Assembly (NCBI RefSeq): GCF_014200015.1
Contig: NZ_JACHOT010000001.1
Coordinates: 1,884,731 to 1,948,730, forward strand
DNA: 64,000 nucleotides
Origin: Aminobacter niigataensis
GTDB lineage: Bacteria; Pseudomonadota; Alphaproteobacteria; Rhizobiales; Rhizobiaceae
Direction: 5' to 3'
Shown: one piece after another, positions 61,322 through 64,000 of the stretch
Position numbering within the stretch: position 1 is the stretch's first letter
Layout: each line of letters starts with the position of its first letter
Position numbers and translations under genes: made by a program
The notes under the pieces: model-generated
Seen by the model: the letters and a program-made list of their open reading frames with translations, nothing else
What the model was told of the DNA's origin: nothing
Database searches by the model: none

Positions 61322-61379
61322 GAATTCGCCCTGCCGGAAGCGGAGAAAGCTGCCTCAGGTGGCCGGCAGGGTAGAATTC
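61322..61379 (-). terminator. Large stem-loop after rpoZ
   Basis: GAATTC-g-CCCTGCCGG (61322-61337) pairs with CCGGCAGGG-ta-GAATTC (61363-61379): 15 bp with a small internal bulge and a 25-nt loop. It is 11 bp after the rpoZ stop. No T-run; it may attenuate or process the rpoZ-rsh transcript. Confidence 0.5.
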
Positions 61380-61389
61380 TCAACAGGTC

Positions 61390-61785
61390 TCAGTAGTCGT
61401 CGCTCTTTTCGGGCGCCACCAGGCTCTCGATGCCGGCGAGCAGGTCTTCTTCCGACATGCGGTCGAAGTTGATGTTCTCTTCCGGCTCATCGCTGTCGAC
61501 GGCGGAAGCCGTGGTCTGGTCGGCAGCCTCGGGCGCCTCCGGCTCCGGCTCGTCGACCTCGACGTGCTTCTGCAGCGAGTGGATCAGGTCTTCCTTGAGA
61601 TCGTCTGGCGAAAGCGTCTCGTCGGCGATCTCGCGCAGCGCCACGACAGGGTTCTTGTCGTTGTCGCGGGGAAGCGTGATCTGCGCGCCCTGCGAGATCT
61701 GGCGGGCGCGATGGCCGGCGAGCAACACCAGCTCAAAGCGGTTGTCGACCTTGTCAATGCAGTCTTCAACGGTTACGCGGGCCAT
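61390..61785 (-). CDS. rpoZ: RNA polymerase omega subunit
   Basis: A 131-residue omega subunit: [54 protein letters not shown]. An acidic C-terminal tail is typical for rhizobia. Heads the rpoZ-rsh-pyrE block. Confidence 0.95.
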   Translation of the reverse strand: MARVTVEDCIDKVDNRFELVLLAGHRARQISQGAQITLPRDNDKNPVVALREIADETLSPDDLKEDLIHSLQKHVEVDEPEPEAPEAADQTTASAVDSDEPEENINFDRMSEEDLLAGIESLVAPEKSDDY

Positions 61786-62052
61786 GAAGTGCCCCTTTCA
61801 TGCATGGATTTGACGGAAAGCTGGCGCGTGCATTAACCTGAAAGGCCGCGCAATTCAAGCGTGAAGCCTGCTTTGCCTTCCAAGCGACAGCGTCGCGCCA
61901 CCAACCCACCCACAATTATTTTACCGCTTCACAACCCTGCCCCTCTTGGAATGATCCACCGCGGGCGATATTTGCCGCATGGGGCAAGTCATTGATTTGG
62001 GGAGAAACCGGACGCTCGATATCGACGTATTTGGCGACAGCCTATTTCAACA

Positions 62053-62065
62053 AGGAAATTTTCCT
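62053..62065 (+). promoter_or_regulatory. Palindrome containing the ribosome site of the NYN gene
   Basis: AGGAAA-T-TTTCCT ends at the base before ATG 62066, and its left arm is the Shine-Dalgarno sequence. Pairing would hide the ribosome site. Confidence 0.45.
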
Positions 62066-62647
62066 ATGTTTGATCCGCGCGAGAAAATCGCACTCTTTAT
62101 CGACGGAGCCAACCTTTACGCGACCTCCCGTGCGTTGGGCTTCGACATTGACTACCGCAAACTTCTCTCCACCTTCCAGAAGCGCGGCTACCTGCTGCGT
62201 GCCTATTATTACACCGCCCTTGTCGAGGATCAGGAATACTCCTCGATTCGCCCGCTGATCGACTGGCTCGACTACAACGGCTTCAAGGTCGTCACCAAGC
62301 CGGCCAAGGAGTTCACCGACGCCACGGGGCGACGCAAGATCAAGGGCAACATGGACATCGAGCTGACCGTCGATGCCCTGGAACTGGCCGATGTCGTCGA
62401 CCACTATGTCATCTTCTCCGGCGACGGCGATTTCCGCACGCTGGTCGAAGCACTGCAGCGCCGCGGCCGCAAGGTCAGCGTGATCTCGACCATGGCTTCG
62501 CAGCCGCCGATGATCTCGGACGATCTGCGCCGCCAGGCCGATCATTTCATCGACCTGATGACGCTCAAGGCCGATATCGGCCGCGAACCCTCGGAACGTC
62601 CGGTCCGCAAGGCCGACCCGGTCGAACCGGCGCCCGACGACGTTTGA
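62066..62647 (+). CDS. NYN-domain (LabA-like) protein
   Basis: A 193-residue PIN-like NYN domain: FIDGANLYATSRALG, KGNMDIELTVDALELAD, FSGDGDFRTLVEALQRRG, carrying the three acidic positions of a metal-dependent RNase. LabA/DUF88 family. ATG 62066 is chosen by AAGGA; an upstream start at 61979 would add 29 unsupported residues. Overlaps the UDG gene by one base. No other gene lies in the 280-bp gap before it. Confidence 0.88.
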   Translation: MFDPREKIALFIDGANLYATSRALGFDIDYRKLLSTFQKRGYLLRAYYYTALVEDQEYSSIRPLIDWLDYNGFKVVTKPAKEFTDATGRRKIKGNMDIELTVDALELADVVDHYVIFSGDGDFRTLVEALQRRGRKVSVISTMASQPPMISDDLRRQADHFIDLMTLKADIGREPSERPVRKADPVEPAPDDV

Positions 62648-63306
62648 TGCTGTCGTCGCCCCTGCCTGTCGATCCCGACCGGGATTGCCCGCTCTGCCCG
62701 CGCCTGCATGATTTCATAGCCGGCTGGCGGCAGCGCGAGCCGGGCTGGTACAACGCGCCCGTCCGCTCCTTCCTGCCCCCGGAAGGCGAGGAGGCCGTGC
62801 GCTTCCTCATTGTCGGGCTGGCGCCGGGGGTGCGCGGGGCCAACCGCACCGGGCGGCCCTTCACCGGCGACTATGCCGGCGACCTGCTCTACGCCACCCT
62901 CAAGCGCTTCGGCATGGCGCGCGGCGAGTTCGAGGCGCGGCCCGACGACAGCCTCGAACTGATCGGCACCGCAATCACCAATGCGGTGCGCTGCGTGCCG
63001 CCCGACAACAAGCCGGTGGGCGCCGAGATCAACACCTGCCGCACCTTCCTGGTGCCGACGATCGCGCGCTTTCCCAATCTGAGGGCGATCCTGACGCTCG
63101 GCGCAATCGGGCACCAGTCGACGGTGCGTGCGCTTGGCGCGCGCGTCGCCGCCGTTCCGTTCAAGCACGGCGTGCGTTGCGACGTGGGCAATCTCGCGGT
63201 GTTTTCGAGCTATCACTGCTCGCGCTACAACACCAATACGGGTGTGCTGACGGAAGAGATGTTCGTCAATGTTTTCCGCGACGTAGCGGAATTCTTGCGG
63301 ACCTAA
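62647..63306 (+). CDS. Family-5-type uracil-DNA glycosylase (UdgB-like)
   Basis: A 219-residue DNA glycosylase. Motif 1 GLAPGVRGANRTGRPFTGD, motif 2 SSYHCSRYNTNTG (normally H-P-S), and four Cys suited to a [4Fe-4S] cluster (C14, C17, C116, C131). It removes uracil or other deaminated bases from DNA. ATG 62647 overlaps the NYN stop (TGATG). Confidence 0.85.
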   Translation: MLSSPLPVDPDRDCPLCPRLHDFIAGWRQREPGWYNAPVRSFLPPEGEEAVRFLIVGLAPGVRGANRTGRPFTGDYAGDLLYATLKRFGMARGEFEARPDDSLELIGTAITNAVRCVPPDNKPVGAEINTCRTFLVPTIARFPNLRAILTLGAIGHQSTVRALGARVAAVPFKHGVRCDVGNLAVFSSYHCSRYNTNTGVLTEEMFVNVFRDVAEFLRT

Positions 63307-63516
63307 ATCCTGCCTCCCCGCAGTTGGTTCAGCGCAAAAAAGCCCGACTGCGCACGGGTTTCGGCCTTTGGCTAACCGCGCATTGCGACGCCGGCCGGGA
63401 AACGAGGCTTCGCAGGGCCGAGCCTCATCGCACTTGTTTAGCCGGATGATCAGTTGGCACTAGGGCTGGAGTGGGGGGATAGAGTTTCCCCGTCCGCGCA
63501 ATTTTTCTGAACCGTG

Positions 63517-63871
63517 GCGGCAGCTTCAATGTCACGGCATGGATCCCCGGGTCTCCGCACGTCGCTACGCTCCTGCTCCGCCCGAGGATGACGAAGGCAT
63601 TGAGCCCGTCGCAAATCGTAGACGGCGGCGACTGGCAGGAACATGCGGAAATTGTTGGCAAATGGGCAGATGCTAGTCGCCGACGTTGGCGATTGGCTGC
63701 GGCCTCAACGCCTTCGTCATCCTCGGGCGGAACAGGAGCGTAGCGGTGAGGAACGGTCCGCGAAGCGGACGAAAAGCCAATTGCTTGGCTTTTCGAGTGA
63801 CGAACGCCCGGAGCGACAGCGAAGGGCTGCGAAGACCCGGGGATCCATGCCGTGAAATTGACGCAGCCGCC
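63517..63871. repeat. Nested palindromic intergenic element
   Basis: Outer arms 63517-63558 and 63827-63871 share CACGGCATGGATCCCCGGGT; inner arms 63564-63604 and 63703-63745 share CGCCCGAGGATGACGAAGGC. The right side holds an extra 81 bp with hairpins GTCCGC-GAA-GCGGAC and AAAAGCCAA-TTGC-TTGGCTTTT. No open frame in it has a ribosome site. From 63307 to 63516 and 63872 to 64000 I see no gene or site. Confidence 0.7.
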
Positions 63872-64000
63872 ACAGTCCAATCAGAGCCAAAAATTCCGAT
63901 GCTGCCTGTCACCATCTGTCAGCATCCCGCGTGGATAGCCGGCCACGTTTATCCACCCTATCTCCACCTCCCGTATCCTCATCCTTGCGATCTTCCACGG

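Noticed and set aside
63337..63358. Possible terminator AAGCCCG-N8-CGGGTTT after the UDG gene
   Set aside because: It needs a G-T pair and has no T-run on the plus strand, so it is too weak to list as a feature.
63643..63915. Short frames on both strands near the window end
   Set aside because: They lie inside the palindromic element and reflect its inverted arms.

Overview
The window is a high-GC chromosomal segment of an alphaproteobacterium. It is most likely a member of the order Hyphomicrobiales (Rhizobiales), close to Mesorhizobium/Aminobacter (Phyllobacteriaceae). The reasons are the rpoZ-rsh-pyrE-acpS-lepB-rnc-era block, rhizobial-type psd, a TIGR02301-family protein, Omp25/31-type barrels, sequences matching the CtrA box (TTAA-N7-TTAAC), and dispersed palindromic repeats built around CCTGCCGG that are common in rhizobial intergenic DNA. 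No tRNA, rRNA, CRISPR array, transposase, integrase or phage gene was seen. The organism assignment is inference from gene content, not from a database match.

Layout. 1-4319: the 5' part of psd, a divergent Rrf2-regulator/thioredoxin-reductase-like fusion gene, and an ArsR regulator with an Atm1-type ABC exporter. 4390-9188: a LysM protein, a LOG-family protein, a RarD-type permease and citramalate synthase. 9191-12369: a tightly coupled run of prolyl aminopeptidase, three tandem GFA-family paralogues, a VOC protein and a DUF559 protein, then a perfect 45-bp inverted repeat and cysS. 14378-23640: mostly single housekeeping or maintenance genes (LysE exporter, SRAP, NUDIX, pyrC, ygfZ, HD hydrolase, GST, LtrA). 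23724-25804: an ArsR-SRPBCC-SDR-DUF3303 operon with palindromic operators. 25865-28428: a two-gene system in which a GNAT/C39-peptidase fusion overlaps an RLAN/RimK-type ATP-grasp ligase. 28607-32811: an ECF sigma/anti-sigma pair, an MFS permease, VapBC and an outer-membrane barrel. 33117-37152: DUF2339 protein, thioesterase and recO.

37207-55132 is accessory-looking DNA between recO and era, genes that are usually neighbours in rhizobia. It carries permeases, a PepSY/DUF2946 pair, a CsoR/RcnR-family metal repressor with a His-rich NreB-like exporter, NAD-dependent formate dehydrogenase, and several regulator/enzyme divergons (TetR, MarR, LysR, AraC), each with a readable palindrome in its intergenic gap. 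55204-61785 is the conserved core block era-rnc-lepB-acpS-pyrE-rsh-rpoZ. 62066-63306 holds a NYN-domain protein overlapping a family-5-type uracil-DNA glycosylase. The last 700 bp have no gene but carry a nested palindromic element.

The most interesting items are the ATP-grasp plus GNAT-C39 pair (a likely peptide-bond-making or modifying system of unknown product), the Rrf2-oxidoreductase fusion with an apparent leaderless promoter-operator and an internal translation start, and the metal-efflux pair at 40424-42140.
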